Shown in pieces: positions 1 to 8,289 of a stretch of 64,000 nucleotides of DNA. The stretch is from Streptomyces sp. NRRL B-1140 (GTDB taxonomy: Bacteria > Actinomycetota > Actinomycetes > Streptomycetales > Streptomycetaceae), in NCBI RefSeq assembly GCF_001280065.1, contig NZ_LGEA01000106.1, positions 1-64,000 on the forward strand, read 5' to 3'. Within the stretch, counting starts at the first letter, position 1. The number at the start of each line of letters is the position of its first letter. Under the pieces are notes generated by a model. It was not told the origin of the DNA and ran no database searches. It saw nothing but the letters and a program-made list of their open reading frames with translations. A program made the translations under genes and the position numbers.

Positions 1-2
1 TG

Positions 3-104
3 GCCGACTTCCTCCACGTCTACAACTACCATCGCTGCCACACCGCACTCGGAGGCCAGCCACCGATCAGCCGTGTGAACAACGCTCCAGGTCAATACAG
101 CTAG
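3..104 (+). mobile_element. IS481-type transposase, C-terminal fragment (cut by window edge)
   Basis: The frame is open from the first bases and ends at TAG 102-104, giving 33 visible residues. The string YNYHRCHTALGGQPP followed by ISRV is the usual end of the integrase core of IS481-family transposases (YN..RPH.AL.G..P..R). The catalytic DDE residues lie outside the window, so intactness cannot be judged. The stop overlaps the stop of the convergent sugar kinase: a single CTAG supplies both TAG codons. No terminal inverted repeat is visible to the right, because the kinase coding sequence begins at once. Confidence 0.75.
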
Positions 105-1030
105 GCCGCGCTGACCTCTGCCGAGACGGTCACCCTTCCCAGCAGCTCCTCGTACACCCCCCGGTCGAATTCCCCGGCCACCGGTGCGCGCACCGTCGCC
201 GCTGCCAGGGCCGTCGCCCGGGTCAGGCGGTCGGGCCAGGGGAGATGGTCTGCCAGGCCCGAGAGCAGGCCCGCCACCGCCGCGTCGCCCGCGCCGGTCG
301 GGTTGCCGCGTAGCGACGTCGGGGGGATGGCTCGCCAGCGGCCCTCCCGGGTGACTGCCAGCAGGCCCTCCGGACCGAGGGAGGCGACCACCGCGCCGGC
401 GCCCCTGCGGCGGGCGTCCTGCGTCGCGCGCAGCGGCTCGTGGGAGCCGGTCAGTTCCGCCAGTTCGTCGGCGTTCGGCTTGATGATGTCCGGGCGGGCC
501 GCGACGCCCCGGCGCAGGGGCTCGCCGCTGGTGTCCAGGAGGACCGGGACCGAGAAGGAGCGGGCCGTGCGGACCAGGCCCGCGTACGCGCCCACCGGGA
601 CGCCCGGCGGCAGGCTGCCGCACAGGGCCACCGCCGAGGCGGACGGGAGCAGGTCCGTGTAGGCGTGCTGGAAGGCCGACCACTCGGCGGGCGTGACCGT
701 CGGGCCCGGTTCGTTGAGCTGGGTCGTGTCGCCGGTGCGCTCGTCCACCACGGCGACCGTGCGGCGGGTCGCGCCCGAGATCGGAACCAGCGCGTCCACC
801 ACGCCCGGGACCGCCGCGAGCCGTTCCCGCACGACCCTGCCCGTCGCCCCGCCCGTGAATCCCGTCACCGTCACCTCGTGCCCGAGGGCCGCGAGCACCC
901 GGGCCACGTTGACCCCCTTGCCGCCGGGGCGTTCGGTCACCTCGGAGACGCGGTTCGAGGCGTGCGGCCGGAGCGACCGTACGCGGTAGGTGATGTCGAG
1001 AGCGGTGTTCAGCGTGACCGTGAGGATCAC
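101..1030 (-). CDS. PfkB-type sugar kinase (1-phosphofructokinase / tagatose-6-P kinase class)
   Basis: Ribokinase/PfkB-fold kinase of 309 residues that should phosphorylate a sugar phosphate with ATP in the cytoplasm. The start VILTVTLNTALD, the GGKGVNVAR signature at about residues 36-44 and the anion-hole/catalytic motif GNPTGAGDA (GAGD near 246-249) are typical of the FruK/LacC branch. GTG at 1030 was chosen because GGGGGAGG lies just upstream and the family sequence begins here; the frame also runs back to 1087. It follows nagA after 120 bp holding a hairpin, so it may be a separate unit. The exact substrate (fructose-1-P, tagatose-6-P or another) cannot be read from the sequence. Confidence 0.88.
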   Translation of the reverse strand: MILTVTLNTALDITYRVRSLRPHASNRVSEVTERPGGKGVNVARVLAALGHEVTVTGFTGGATGRVVRERLAAVPGVVDALVPISGATRRTVAVVDERTGDTTQLNEPGPTVTPAEWSAFQHAYTDLLPSASAVALCGSLPPGVPVGAYAGLVRTARSFSVPVLLDTSGEPLRRGVAARPDIIKPNADELAELTGSHEPLRATQDARRRGAGAVVASLGPEGLLAVTREGRWRAIPPTSLRGNPTGAGDAAVAGLLSGLADHLPWPDRLTRATALAAATVRAPVAGEFDRGVYEELLGRVTVSAEVSAA

Positions 1031-1092
1031 CCGGGCCGACCTCCCCCGATGCGCTTGCCGACGTGAACGTGCAGGTAGCCCGATCATGCCAA

Positions 1093-1135
1093 AGAGACGG
1101 CGGTCGGCCCAGTCCTGGAGTCGGCCACCGTCTCC
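1093..1135 (-). terminator. Imperfect hairpin between nagA and the sugar kinase
   Basis: Arms GAGACGG...GGCC and GGCC...CCGTCTC face each other around a short loop, with a bulge in one arm. It lies directly after nagA on the minus strand, and no T-tract follows, as is common in Streptomyces. It may end or attenuate the nagKA transcript. Confidence 0.45.
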
Positions 1136-1150
1136 CGACTGCGGGACGGA

Positions 1151-2362
1151 TCAGCCCAGTTGGGGAGGGACCACCCATTCGCCCCGCCGCATCACGCCCT
1201 TCAACTCGTAGGCGGAGTCCAGGATCAGCAGGTCGGCGAGTTTTCCGGGCTCCAGTGAGCCGATCGTGTCCGCCATGCCGAGCAGCCGGGCGGGGTTGGC
1301 GGACAGGGCCGTCACCGCGTCCTCGACGGACAGCCCGTCGACCGTGACCGCCCGCTGGAAAGCGCGGTCCTGGGTGAGGGTCGAGCCGGCGATCGTGCCG
1401 TCCTCCACCAGCCGGGCCACGCCGTCCGCGACCTCCACCTCCAGCGGGCCCAGCCAGTAGCGTCCGTCGCCGAAACCGGCGGCGTCCATCGCGTCCGTGA
1501 TGAACGCGACCCGGTCCGCCCCCGCCTGGTGGAACGCCAGTCGCAGCGCGGCGGGGTGCAGGTGCGTGCCGTCGTTGATCAGCTCGACCGTGATCCGCTC
1601 GTCCTCCAGCAGCGCGGCGATCGGGCCGGGGGAGCGGTGGCCGAGGGGCGGCATCGCGTTGAAGAGGTGCGTGGCGACCGTGGCGCCCGCGTCGATGGCC
1701 TCCACCGTCTGCTCGTACGTGGCGTCCGTGTGGCCGATCGCGGCGATCACGCCGTGGTCGGCGAGGAGGCGTACGGAGTCCAGGCCGCCGGGGAGCTCGG
1801 TGGCCAGCGTGAGCATCCTGGCCTGGCCCCGGGCCGCGTCGATCAGCTTGCGGACGTCCGCGGGGTGCGGGTCGCGCAGCAGGGCCTCGGAGTGGGCGCC
1901 CTTGCGGCAGGGGGAGATGAACGGGCCCTCGAAGTGGACACCGGCGATCTCGCCCTGCTCGGCGAGTTCGCTCAGCAGGCCCGCGCGGTGGACGAGGGAG
2001 TCCATGTCGCCGGTGACGGTGGAGGCGACCAGGGTGGTCGTGCCGTGCAGGCGGTGGGTGTGGATGCCCTTGAGGATGTCGTCGACCGAGCCGGAGGTGA
2101 AGGAGGCTCCGCCGCCGCCGTGGTTGTGCAGGTCGACGAAGCCGGGGATGACGTAGTGGTCTGTGACGTCGATGACCTGGGCGTTTTCCGGGGCCGAGCG
2201 GGTGATGCGGGTGCCATCGACGGTCACCTGGCCGTTTTCGACGGCTCCTGTGGGGAGTACCACCGTCGCGCCGGTCAGGACCGTGGGGTGTCCGGCCGTT
2301 GCGGGGTGCGGGTGCGTGGGGGCTTGTCGCGCAGTTCCCCGCGCCCCTGAGTCCGCTGCCAT
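1151..2362 (-). CDS. nagA: N-acetylglucosamine-6-phosphate deacetylase
   Basis: Removes acetate from GlcNAc-6-P to give GlcN-6-P, the committed step of amino-sugar catabolism. The 403-residue amidohydrolase shows the metal site HNHGGG (79-84), HFEGPF (143-148, with the metal-binding Glu), the ATHLFNAMPP substrate loop and the catalytic Asp in FITDAMDAAG. The start ATG at 2362 overlaps the nagK stop (ATGA) and has GGAGG about 10 nt upstream, so translation is probably coupled. Residues of about 6-25 are encoded by a copy of the dispersed GCGCAGTTCCCCGCGCCCC repeat, and this low-complexity stretch is not part of the enzyme fold. The frame extends upstream to 2431 without a comparable ribosome binding site. 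Confidence 0.93.
   Translation of the reverse strand: MAADSGARGTARQAPTHPHPATAGHPTVLTGATVVLPTGAVENGQVTVDGTRITRSAPENAQVIDVTDHYVIPGFVDLHNHGGGGASFTSGSVDDILKGIHTHRLHGTTTLVASTVTGDMDSLVHRAGLLSELAEQGEIAGVHFEGPFISPCRKGAHSEALLRDPHPADVRKLIDAARGQARMLTLATELPGGLDSVRLLADHGVIAAIGHTDATYEQTVEAIDAGATVATHLFNAMPPLGHRSPGPIAALLEDERITVELINDGTHLHPAALRLAFHQAGADRVAFITDAMDAAGFGDGRYWLGPLEVEVADGVARLVEDGTIAGSTLTQDRAFQRAVTVDGLSVEDAVTALSANPARLLGMADTIGSLEPGKLADLLILDSAYELKGVMRRGEWVVPPQLG
2307..2350 (+). repeat. Dispersed 42-bp repeat, copy A (inside nagA coding sequence)
   Basis: Core GCGCAGTTCCCCGCGCCCCT is preceded by a GTGGGGGCTTGTC-type left part. Same family as the copies at 4999, 9921, 48816 and 58612. This is the only copy in the window inside a gene; it keeps the nagA frame open. 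Confidence 0.85.
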
Positions 2363-3303
2363 CAGGGCGTTACCTCCGTACGGTCGGTGTGGTCGAGGAG
2401 ATCCCAGGCCAGGAGCCCGGCACCGAGGCACCCGGCCGTGTCACCCAACGCCGCCGGCACGATCGACGGCTGCTTCTGGAAGGTGATGCGGTCGCGGATC
2501 GCTTCCCTCAGGGGCGTGAACAAGGTCTCCCCCGCCTCCGCCAGGCCGCCGCCGATGATCAGGATGCGGGGGTCCAGCAGGGTCAGGGCCGTGACCAGGC
2601 CGTCGGCCAGGGCGGCCACGGCCTGCCGCCAGACCGCCTCGGCCCGCGGGTCGCCGGAGTCCACCGCCTTCGCGCAGTCCGCCGCGTCGGCGCCCGGGTC
2701 GCCGCAGGCCGCGGCCCAGGTCTCGCTCACGGCCGCCGCCGAGGCGAAGCGCTCCAGGCAGCCGCGCTGTCCGCACGGGCAGGGCGTCCCGCCGGGGCGT
2801 ACGACGATGTGCCCGATCTCGCCCGCGATGCCGTGCGCGCCCGCCTCGACCCGGCCGTCGACGCCGATGGCGCCCGCGATGCCGGTGCCCAGGGCCACGA
2901 ACAGGAACCGGTCCGCGCCCCGGCCCGCACCGACCCGGCCCTCGGCCAGGCCGCCCGTGCGCACGTCGTGCCCGAGGGCGACGGGGACGTCCAGCCGCCG
3001 CGCCAGCAGGTCGCGCAGCGGGACGTCGCGCCAGCCGAGGTTGGCCGCGTAGGCGGCGACGCCCCGGGCTTCGTCGACGATGCCGGGAACGGCCACGCCT
3101 ACTGCGGAAGCGGGCGTGCCGAAGTGCTCGGCGCCGTACGCGTGCAGCTCGGCGGCGAAGTCGAGGATTCCCGCGACGACGGCGTCCGGCCCCTGGGCGC
3201 GCCCGGTGGCCCGGCGGGCCCGGTGCAGCACCTCGCCCCCCGGCCCCGCCAGAGCGGCCTTCATCCCGGTGCCGCCCACGTCGAGGGCGATGACATGTCT
3301 CAC
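2362..3303 (-). CDS. nagK: ROK-family N-acetylglucosamine (amino-sugar) kinase
   Basis: Phosphorylates N-acetylglucosamine (or a related hexose) to feed NagA. The 313 residues show the ROK phosphate motif LDVGGTGMK (Asp8), catalytic GHD at 111-113, EIGH at 162-165 and the zinc motif C175-P-C177-G-Q-R-G-C182-LE. GTG at 3303 gives the expected N-terminus MRHVIALDVGGT. It is the first gene of an operon with nagA (ATGA overlap). Two DasR-like boxes lie 28 and 48 bp upstream, which fits induction by GlcN-6-P through DasR. A generic glucokinase function is the alternative; the NagA partner and the operators favour GlcNAc. Confidence 0.88.
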   Translation of the reverse strand: MRHVIALDVGGTGMKAALAGPGGEVLHRARRATGRAQGPDAVVAGILDFAAELHAYGAEHFGTPASAVGVAVPGIVDEARGVAAYAANLGWRDVPLRDLLARRLDVPVALGHDVRTGGLAEGRVGAGRGADRFLFVALGTGIAGAIGVDGRVEAGAHGIAGEIGHIVVRPGGTPCPCGQRGCLERFASAAAVSETWAAACGDPGADAADCAKAVDSGDPRAEAVWRQAVAALADGLVTALTLLDPRILIIGGGLAEAGETLFTPLREAIRDRITFQKQPSIVPAALGDTAGCLGAGLLAWDLLDHTDRTEVTP

Positions 3304-3330
3304 GGGAACAGTGTGACCCGGGGACCCGCG

Positions 3331-3346
3331 AGAGGTCTAGTCCACT
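3331..3346. promoter_or_regulatory. DasR-type operator (dre), box 1
   Basis: AGAGGTCTAGTCCACT matches the dre consensus core TGGTCTAGACCA at 10 of 12 positions. It lies between the divergent nagKA operon and the sugar-binding lipoprotein gene, where DasR sites are known in Streptomyces. Confidence 0.78.
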
Positions 3347-3348
3347 CA

Positions 3349-3364
3349 CGTGGTGTAGACCTTG
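3349..3364. promoter_or_regulatory. DasR-type operator (dre), box 2
   Basis: TGGTGTAGACCT (3351-3362) matches the dre core at 10 of 12 positions. Its centre is 18 bp from that of box 1, so the two boxes sit at nearly two helical turns and could be bound cooperatively. Confidence 0.65.
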
Positions 3365-3432
3365 TTCCGGTTATCGGAATGTGTCGGCGGATCAGATGCC
3401 GGGGTTGGGGAAGAACAGCGGTGCAGCGGTGA

Positions 3433-4686
3433 ATGGCAGGAACGATCGCGGTGGTGTCCGCACTGGGCATGACGACGGTCCTCGGCGGCTGCGGCCTCAC
3501 GGGCGGCTCCGCCGACGTGACCCTGAAACTGGTCGCCGCCGACTACGGCGACAACGCGGCCAACAGCTCGAAGAAGTACTGGGAAAAGCTGGCCGAGGAG
3601 TACGAGGCCGACCACCCCGACGTCAAGGTCGACGTCAGCGTGTACTCCTGGAACGACGTCGACCGCAAGGTCCGCGAGATGGTCGCAGCCGGGGACCCGC
3701 CCGACATGGCGCAGATCGGCGCGTACGCCGACTACGCGGCGAAGAACCAGCTCTACAAGGCCGACGACCTGCTCTCCATACCCGTGCAGGCCGACTTCGT
3801 GGGGCAGCTGGCCTCCGCGGGCCAGGTGAAGGGCGTGCAGTACGGGATGCCGTTCGCCGCCTCCACGCGCGTGCTCTTCTACAACAAGACCCTCTTCGCC
3901 AAGGCCGGCATCACCCCGCCCGAGTCCTGGAAGGACCTGGCCGCCGACGCCGAGGCGCTCAAGGCGGAGGGTGTGAAGTACCCGTACGCGCTGCCCCTCG
4001 GCCCGGAGGAGGCGCAGGCCGAGACCATGCAGTGGATGCTCAGCGGCGGGGGCGGCTACACCGACAGCGTCGACAGCTACGCCATCGACTCCCCGCAGAA
4101 CGTCGACACCTTCTCCTGGCTGAAGGAGGACCTGGTCGGCAAGGGCCTGACCGGTCCGGTCGCGCCGGGCGAGCTCAACCGGGCCGCGGCGTTCGCCGCC
4201 TTCGCCAAGGGCCAGGTCGGCATGCTCGACGGCCACCCGTCGCTGATGAAGATCGCCGCCAAGGGCGGCGTCAAGTACGGGATGGTGCCCACGCCGGGCC
4301 ACGAGGGCCCGAGCCGGTCCACGCTCGGCGTCTCCGACTGGATGACCGCGTTCCGCAAGAACGGCCACCGCGACCAGGTGGGCGACTTCCTCGACTTCGT
4401 GTACAGCGAGAAGAACGTGCTGGCCTTCTCCCGGAAGTACGACCTGCTGCCGGTGACCTCCTCCGCGTCCGGCACCATGGCCGCGTCCGAGGAGGACCGG
4501 CACCTCAAGCCGTTCCTGGAGGAGCTGCTGTCCTCCGAGCTCTACCCGGTCGGCAAGACCTCCTGGGCCGACGTCAGTGCCCAGGTCAAGCAGCGCATCG
4601 GCAAGGCCGTCGCGCCCGGCGGCAGCCCCTCGGGCGTCCTCGGCACCCTTCAGGCGGCGGCGACCCGGGCGGACAGCGCCGAGTAG
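3433..4686 (+). CDS. Sugar ABC transporter substrate-binding lipoprotein
   Basis: Extracellular solute-binding protein family 1, 417 residues, predicted to be lipid-anchored at Cys20 (lipobox VLGGC). The mature part has the usual two-lobe pattern (WEKLAEEYEADHPDVKV..., PDMAQIGAYADYA, MPFAASTRVLFYNK). Its place opposite nagKA behind two dre boxes suggests an amino-sugar or chito-oligomer ligand. The ATG is directly preceded by an in-frame TGA, and the signal peptide has no Lys/Arg before its hydrophobic core. A frame one base off reads a basic stretch (MPGLGKNSGAAVNGR) immediately upstream, so a frameshift at about 3430-3445 is possible. No permease or ATPase genes are adjacent. Confidence 0.85.
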   Translation: MAGTIAVVSALGMTTVLGGCGLTGGSADVTLKLVAADYGDNAANSSKKYWEKLAEEYEADHPDVKVDVSVYSWNDVDRKVREMVAAGDPPDMAQIGAYADYAAKNQLYKADDLLSIPVQADFVGQLASAGQVKGVQYGMPFAASTRVLFYNKTLFAKAGITPPESWKDLAADAEALKAEGVKYPYALPLGPEEAQAETMQWMLSGGGGYTDSVDSYAIDSPQNVDTFSWLKEDLVGKGLTGPVAPGELNRAAAFAAFAKGQVGMLDGHPSLMKIAAKGGVKYGMVPTPGHEGPSRSTLGVSDWMTAFRKNGHRDQVGDFLDFVYSEKNVLAFSRKYDLLPVTSSASGTMAASEEDRHLKPFLEELLSSELYPVGKTSWADVSAQVKQRIGKAVAPGGSPSGVLGTLQAAATRADSAE

Positions 4687-4725
4687 CTCCGCCGGCTGTC
4701 GGTGGCGGGCGTTACGGTGCTCCGT

Positions 4726-4971
4726 ATGGACGAGGACACGGGTGAGCAGGGGCTCGGGCGCAGGGAGCGGGACATCCTGGCGCTCGAACGCCGGGGCTTC
4801 TCCGGGCCTGGCGTGAAGGAACGGGCGATACGTGAGGAGTTGGGGCTCGCGCCTGTCCGTTACTACCAGCTGCTCAACGCGCTGCTGGATGACGCTCGGG
4901 CCTTGGCGCATGACCCGGTGACGGTCAATCGGCTTCGGCGGGTTCGGGAGCGGCGCCGGTCCGAGCGGTGA
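4726..4971 (+). CDS. DUF3263 family small DNA-binding-like protein
   Basis: An 81-residue basic protein with the DUF3263 pattern: RRERDILALERRGFS, a helix-turn-helix-like KERAIREELGLAPVRYYQLLNALLD, then a basic tail RRVRERRRSER. The family is confined to actinobacteria and its function is unknown; the fold resembles a small helix-turn-helix domain. ATG 4726 is the likely start, although GTG 4702 in frame is possible. It follows the lipoprotein gene by 39 bp on the same strand and is followed by repeat copy B. Confidence 0.78.
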   Translation: MDEDTGEQGLGRRERDILALERRGFSGPGVKERAIREELGLAPVRYYQLLNALLDDARALAHDPVTVNRLRRVRERRRSER

Positions 4972-4998
4972 GTGGGGATTCCTGGCCGTCGCGGGCCG

Positions 4999-5040
4999 CG
5001 GGTGCGTGGGGGTCGTTCGCGCAGTTCCCCGCGTCCCTGG
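4999..5040 (+). repeat. Dispersed 42-bp repeat, copy B
   Basis: Core GCGCAGTTCCCCGCGTCCCT with a GCGGGTGCGTGGGGG left part. It lies between the ends of the convergent DUF3263 and otsB genes. Confidence 0.85.
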
Positions 5041-5053
5041 AGGTACGTGCCCT

Positions 5054-5875
5054 TCAGCCGATCCGGTGAGCCAGGGCCCTCAGCAGCTCCACGACGCCCT
5101 GCGGGCCGTCCACCACCACGTCCGCCCGGCCCCTGAGCTCCGTCACCTCGTCGCTGCCGCTGCACACCAGCAGGCCCGGGGTGCCGGTCGTGCGGAGGGT
5201 GTCGACGGCGGAGTAGGCGGGCAGGTCGCCGAGGTCGTCGCCGCCGTAGAGGACCGAGCCGGCGCCGATCTCCCGGGCGAACCCGGTGAGGGCGGCTCCC
5301 TTGTCCATGCCCGGTGGGCGCAGTTCGAGGACCATGCGGCCGGGCTCGACGATCAGGCCGTGCCGGGTCGCCAGGCCGGTGAGCGGCTCGCGCAGGGCAT
5401 CGAAGGCGGCCTGCGGGTCGGCGGCCCGGCGGGTGTGCACGGCCACCGCCCGGCCCTTGTCCTCCACCCAGGTACCGCTCCCTTCGAGCAGCCCGGGCAG
5501 CTCGGCGCGGACCGCGTCGACGCCGGGGTGCGGGTCGGGTGCGGTGACCTCGCCGCTGCGGGCGTCCCACCGCTCGGCGCCGTAGTGCCCGAGGACGACG
5601 AGGCGCTCGAGACCCGGGGCGTCCGCGAAACCGCCGTTGCGCACGGCGACCTCGGCGGGGCGGCCGGTGATCACCGCGACGGCGGCGACCTTCGGGGCGA
5701 GCGCCGTCAGCGCGCCCAGCGCCTGCGGATGGGCCCGGGCCAGCTCGGGGTCGGCGACGATCGGCGCGAGCGTCCCGTCGAAGTCCAGGGCGATCAGCGC
5801 CTTGCCGGGATCGGCGAGCAGGGCGGCGAGACCGTCCTGACCGGCCTGGGTGGCGGGGGAGGGAAGGCTGCTCAT
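5054..5875 (-). CDS. otsB: Trehalose-6-phosphate phosphatase
   Basis: HAD-superfamily phosphatase of 273 residues converting trehalose-6-P to trehalose. The nucleophile motif is DFDGTLAP (Asp31, Asp33), followed by VAVITGRP and the C-terminal acidic motif YGGDDLGDLPAY. The string HYGAERWD is typical of OtsB. It begins 7 bp after the otsA stop on the same strand, so the two genes form one operon that completes the OtsAB route to the stress solute trehalose. Confidence 0.93.
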   Translation of the reverse strand: MSSLPSPATQAGQDGLAALLADPGKALIALDFDGTLAPIVADPELARAHPQALGALTALAPKVAAVAVITGRPAEVAVRNGGFADAPGLERLVVLGHYGAERWDARSGEVTAPDPHPGVDAVRAELPGLLEGSGTWVEDKGRAVAVHTRRAADPQAAFDALREPLTGLATRHGLIVEPGRMVLELRPPGMDKGAALTGFAREIGAGSVLYGGDDLGDLPAYSAVDTLRTTGTPGLLVCSGSDEVTELRGRADVVVDGPQGVVELLRALAHRIG

Positions 5876-5882
5876 GCGGCCC

Positions 5883-7271
5883 TCAGCCCCTCAAGGCGTC
5901 GAGCTGGTCCAGGAACCACCGGGCCGGTGGCAGGGCCGTCGCCGCCGCGGCCAGGCGCTTGGTGCGTTCGGCGCGTTCCTCCGGGCGCATCGACAGCGCC
6001 TCGTGCAGGGCCGCCGCCGTGCCCGTCACGTCGTAGGGGTTCACCGTGATCGCGTCCTCGCCCAGCTCCTCGTGCGCCCCTGCCTCCCGCGACAGCACCA
6101 GCGCGCAGCCCGCGTCGGAGACGACCGGGACCTCCTTGGCGACGAGGTTCATGCCGTCGCGGATGGGGTTGACCAGGGCCACGTCGGCCAGCCGGTAGGC
6201 GGCCAGAGAACGGGCGAAGTCGTCCTTGACGTGCAGCACGACCGGCTTCCAGCCCGGCGTGCCGTACTCGGCGTTGATCTCGTCCGCCAGCCGCTGCACC
6301 TCGGCCGTGTAGTCCCGGTACACCGCGAGGTCCTGCCGGGAGGGGTAGGCGAAGGCGACGTGCACGACCTGCTCGCGCCACTCGGCGTGGGTCTCCAGCA
6401 GCCGGCGGTAGGCCAGCAGGCCGCGCACGATGTTCTTGGACAGCTCGGTGCGGTCCACCCGGACGATGGTGCGGCGGCCCTCGCCGATCTCCTGGCGGAG
6501 CGCCACGATCCGTTCCTCGACGTCCGGCTCGTGCGCCCGCTCTCGCAGGAAGTCCGCGTCGGCGCCGAGGCCGTGCACGCCGACCCGGGTGCCGCCGAGC
6601 CCGCCCGCGAACCGCTCGGCGCACGCGGTGAACGCCTCCGCCCAGCGCTCGGTGAGGAAGCCGAGACGGTCCGCGCCGAGCATGCCGCGCAGCACCTGCC
6701 CGGCCACGTCGTCCGGCAGCATCCGGAAGTACTCCGGCGGCGCCCACGGCGTGTGCGAGAAGTGCCCGATGCGCAGGTCGGGCCGCAGCTCGCGGAGCAT
6801 GCCCGGCACCAGCGTCAGGTGGTAGTCCTGCACCACGACCGCCGCGCCCTGCGCAGCCTCTTCCGCCAGCGCCTCGGCGAACGCCCGGTTGTACGCCTCG
6901 TAGGACGCCCACTGCCGCCGGAACTCCGCGTCGAAGACGGGCTCCAGCGGGGTCTGGTAGAGCATGTGGTGCACGAACCACAGGACCGAGTTGGCGACGC
7001 CGTTGTACGCGTCGGCGTGCACGTCGGCCGGGATGTCCAGCATCCGCACGCCGTCCTCGCCGACGCCGCGCCGCACCGCCTCCCGGTCACCGTCGGAGAG
7101 CGCCGAGCACACCCAGAGCGCGTCCGCGTCCGAGCCGATCGCGGAGAGCCCGGACACCAGCCCGCCGCCACCCCGCTTGGCGTCCAGCGAACCGTCCTCA
7201 CCCACCGTGTAGGAGACCGGGCCACGGTTGGAGGCCACCAGCACCTGTGCAGCACCGTACGTCGAAGCCAT
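5883..7271 (-). CDS. otsA: Trehalose-6-phosphate synthase
   Basis: GT20 glycosyltransferase of 462 residues joining UDP- (or GDP-) glucose to glucose-6-P. Visible hallmarks are ASNRGPVSY (13-21), KRGGGGLVSGL (32-42), the VQDYHL and GHFSHTPW motifs, KNIVRGLLAYR and the nucleotide-sugar-binding region RDGMNLVAKEV. ATG 7271 was chosen; a TTG at 7280 is in frame, but a tight GAGG lies between them. It forms an operon with otsB. Confidence 0.94.
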   Translation of the reverse strand: MASTYGAAQVLVASNRGPVSYTVGEDGSLDAKRGGGGLVSGLSAIGSDADALWVCSALSDGDREAVRRGVGEDGVRMLDIPADVHADAYNGVANSVLWFVHHMLYQTPLEPVFDAEFRRQWASYEAYNRAFAEALAEEAAQGAAVVVQDYHLTLVPGMLRELRPDLRIGHFSHTPWAPPEYFRMLPDDVAGQVLRGMLGADRLGFLTERWAEAFTACAERFAGGLGGTRVGVHGLGADADFLRERAHEPDVEERIVALRQEIGEGRRTIVRVDRTELSKNIVRGLLAYRRLLETHAEWREQVVHVAFAYPSRQDLAVYRDYTAEVQRLADEINAEYGTPGWKPVVLHVKDDFARSLAAYRLADVALVNPIRDGMNLVAKEVPVVSDAGCALVLSREAGAHEELGEDAITVNPYDVTGTAAALHEALSMRPEERAERTKRLAAAATALPPARWFLDQLDALRG

Positions 7272-7326
7272 AAGCCTCAACCTAGCCCGGCCCCCGAACG
7301 CTCAAACGTGCGGATCTGCCCCGCCC

Positions 7327-7340
7327 GGCCGAAAACGGCC
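7327..7340 (-). terminator. Short GC hairpin after the GT81 gene
   Basis: GGCCG-AAAA-CGGCC, a 5-bp stem with a tetraloop, lies in the 73-bp gap between the GT81 gene and otsA. It is weak but is the only structure there. Confidence 0.4.
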
Positions 7341-7344
7341 CCGG

Positions 7345-8289
7345 TCAGGCCGCCTTCCGCGCCTGGTACTCGGCGATCTCCACCATCGGCGGACGCTCCT
7401 CGGTGTCCACGGAGTACGTCCGCGGTGCGAAGCCGTCCGCGCTTCGCTCGAACTGGGTCAGGGACGGCCGGATCAGATGCCCGCGGGCCAGCCGCAGCTG
7501 GGCCGTGCGGTAGATCGCGGCGGCCATCCGGCCCAGTGCCTGCCCGTCCTGGTGCCGGTGCTTGCGCACCCCCACGTCCACCTGGGCGAGGGCGTCCAGG
7601 CCCACCAGGTGCAGGGCGTCCACCAGCATGCCCAGCTCCACGCCGTACCCGACGGGGAACGGCAGCTGCTCCAGCAGGGACCGGCGGGCCGCGTACTCGC
7701 CGCCGAGCGGCTGCACGAAGCCGGCGAGCTGTGGCCAGTGCATGTTGAGCAGCGGGCGGGCCATCAGCTCGGTGACCCGGCCGCCCTGCCCGGAAGCACC
7801 GGCCAGGGGACGGTCGTACATGGCCTTCACCAGGTCCACGTCCGGGTCGGTGAGCAGCGGGCCCACGATCCCCGAGACGAAGTCGGACGAGAAGTCCCTC
7901 AGGTCCGCGTCGACGAAGCAGACGATGTCCCCGCGGGTGACGAGCAGCGAGCGCCACAGCACCTCGCCCTTGCCGGGCACGGCGGGCAGGCGGGGAAGGA
8001 TCTCGTCCCGGTGCACCACCCGCGCGCCCGCGGCGGCGGCCACCTCGGACGTGCGGTCGGTCGACCCCGAGTCGACGACGACCAGCTCGTCGACGAGCGG
8101 GACCTGCAGCATCAGGTCATGGCGGATGACGGCGGCGATGTCGCCGACCGTCTCCTCCTCGTTCAGCGCGGGCAGCACGACACTGACCGTCCGGCCCGTG
8201 CGCTGCTTGGCGGCGAGGATCTGGTGGAGCGGGCGATCGTTCGCGGACCAGGAACGGGTGCTCAGCCAGCGCTCGACTTCTTCCAGCAC
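7345..8289 (-). CDS. gpgS: Glucosyl-3-phosphoglycerate synthase (GT81)
   Basis: A 314-residue GT-A glycosyltransferase that transfers glucose from NDP-glucose to 3-phosphoglycerate, giving glucosyl-3-phosphoglycerate. Motifs are VVLPALNEEETVG, VVDSGSTD (71-78), the proline-rich loop RLPAVPGKGEVLWRS and the metal-binding FVDADLRDF (125-133). This combination is specific to the GpgS/MpgS family. The phosphatase GpgP is not adjacent. It precedes otsAB on the same strand, separated by 73 bp, which groups two routes to compatible solutes and glucosylglycerate-type precursors. Confidence 0.88.
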   Translation of the reverse strand: MLEEVERWLSTRSWSANDRPLHQILAAKQRTGRTVSVVLPALNEEETVGDIAAVIRHDLMLQVPLVDELVVVDSGSTDRTSEVAAAAGARVVHRDEILPRLPAVPGKGEVLWRSLLVTRGDIVCFVDADLRDFSSDFVSGIVGPLLTDPDVDLVKAMYDRPLAGASGQGGRVTELMARPLLNMHWPQLAGFVQPLGGEYAARRSLLEQLPFPVGYGVELGMLVDALHLVGLDALAQVDVGVRKHRHQDGQALGRMAAAIYRTAQLRLARGHLIRPSLTQFERSADGFAPRTYSVDTEERPPMVEIAEYQARKAA

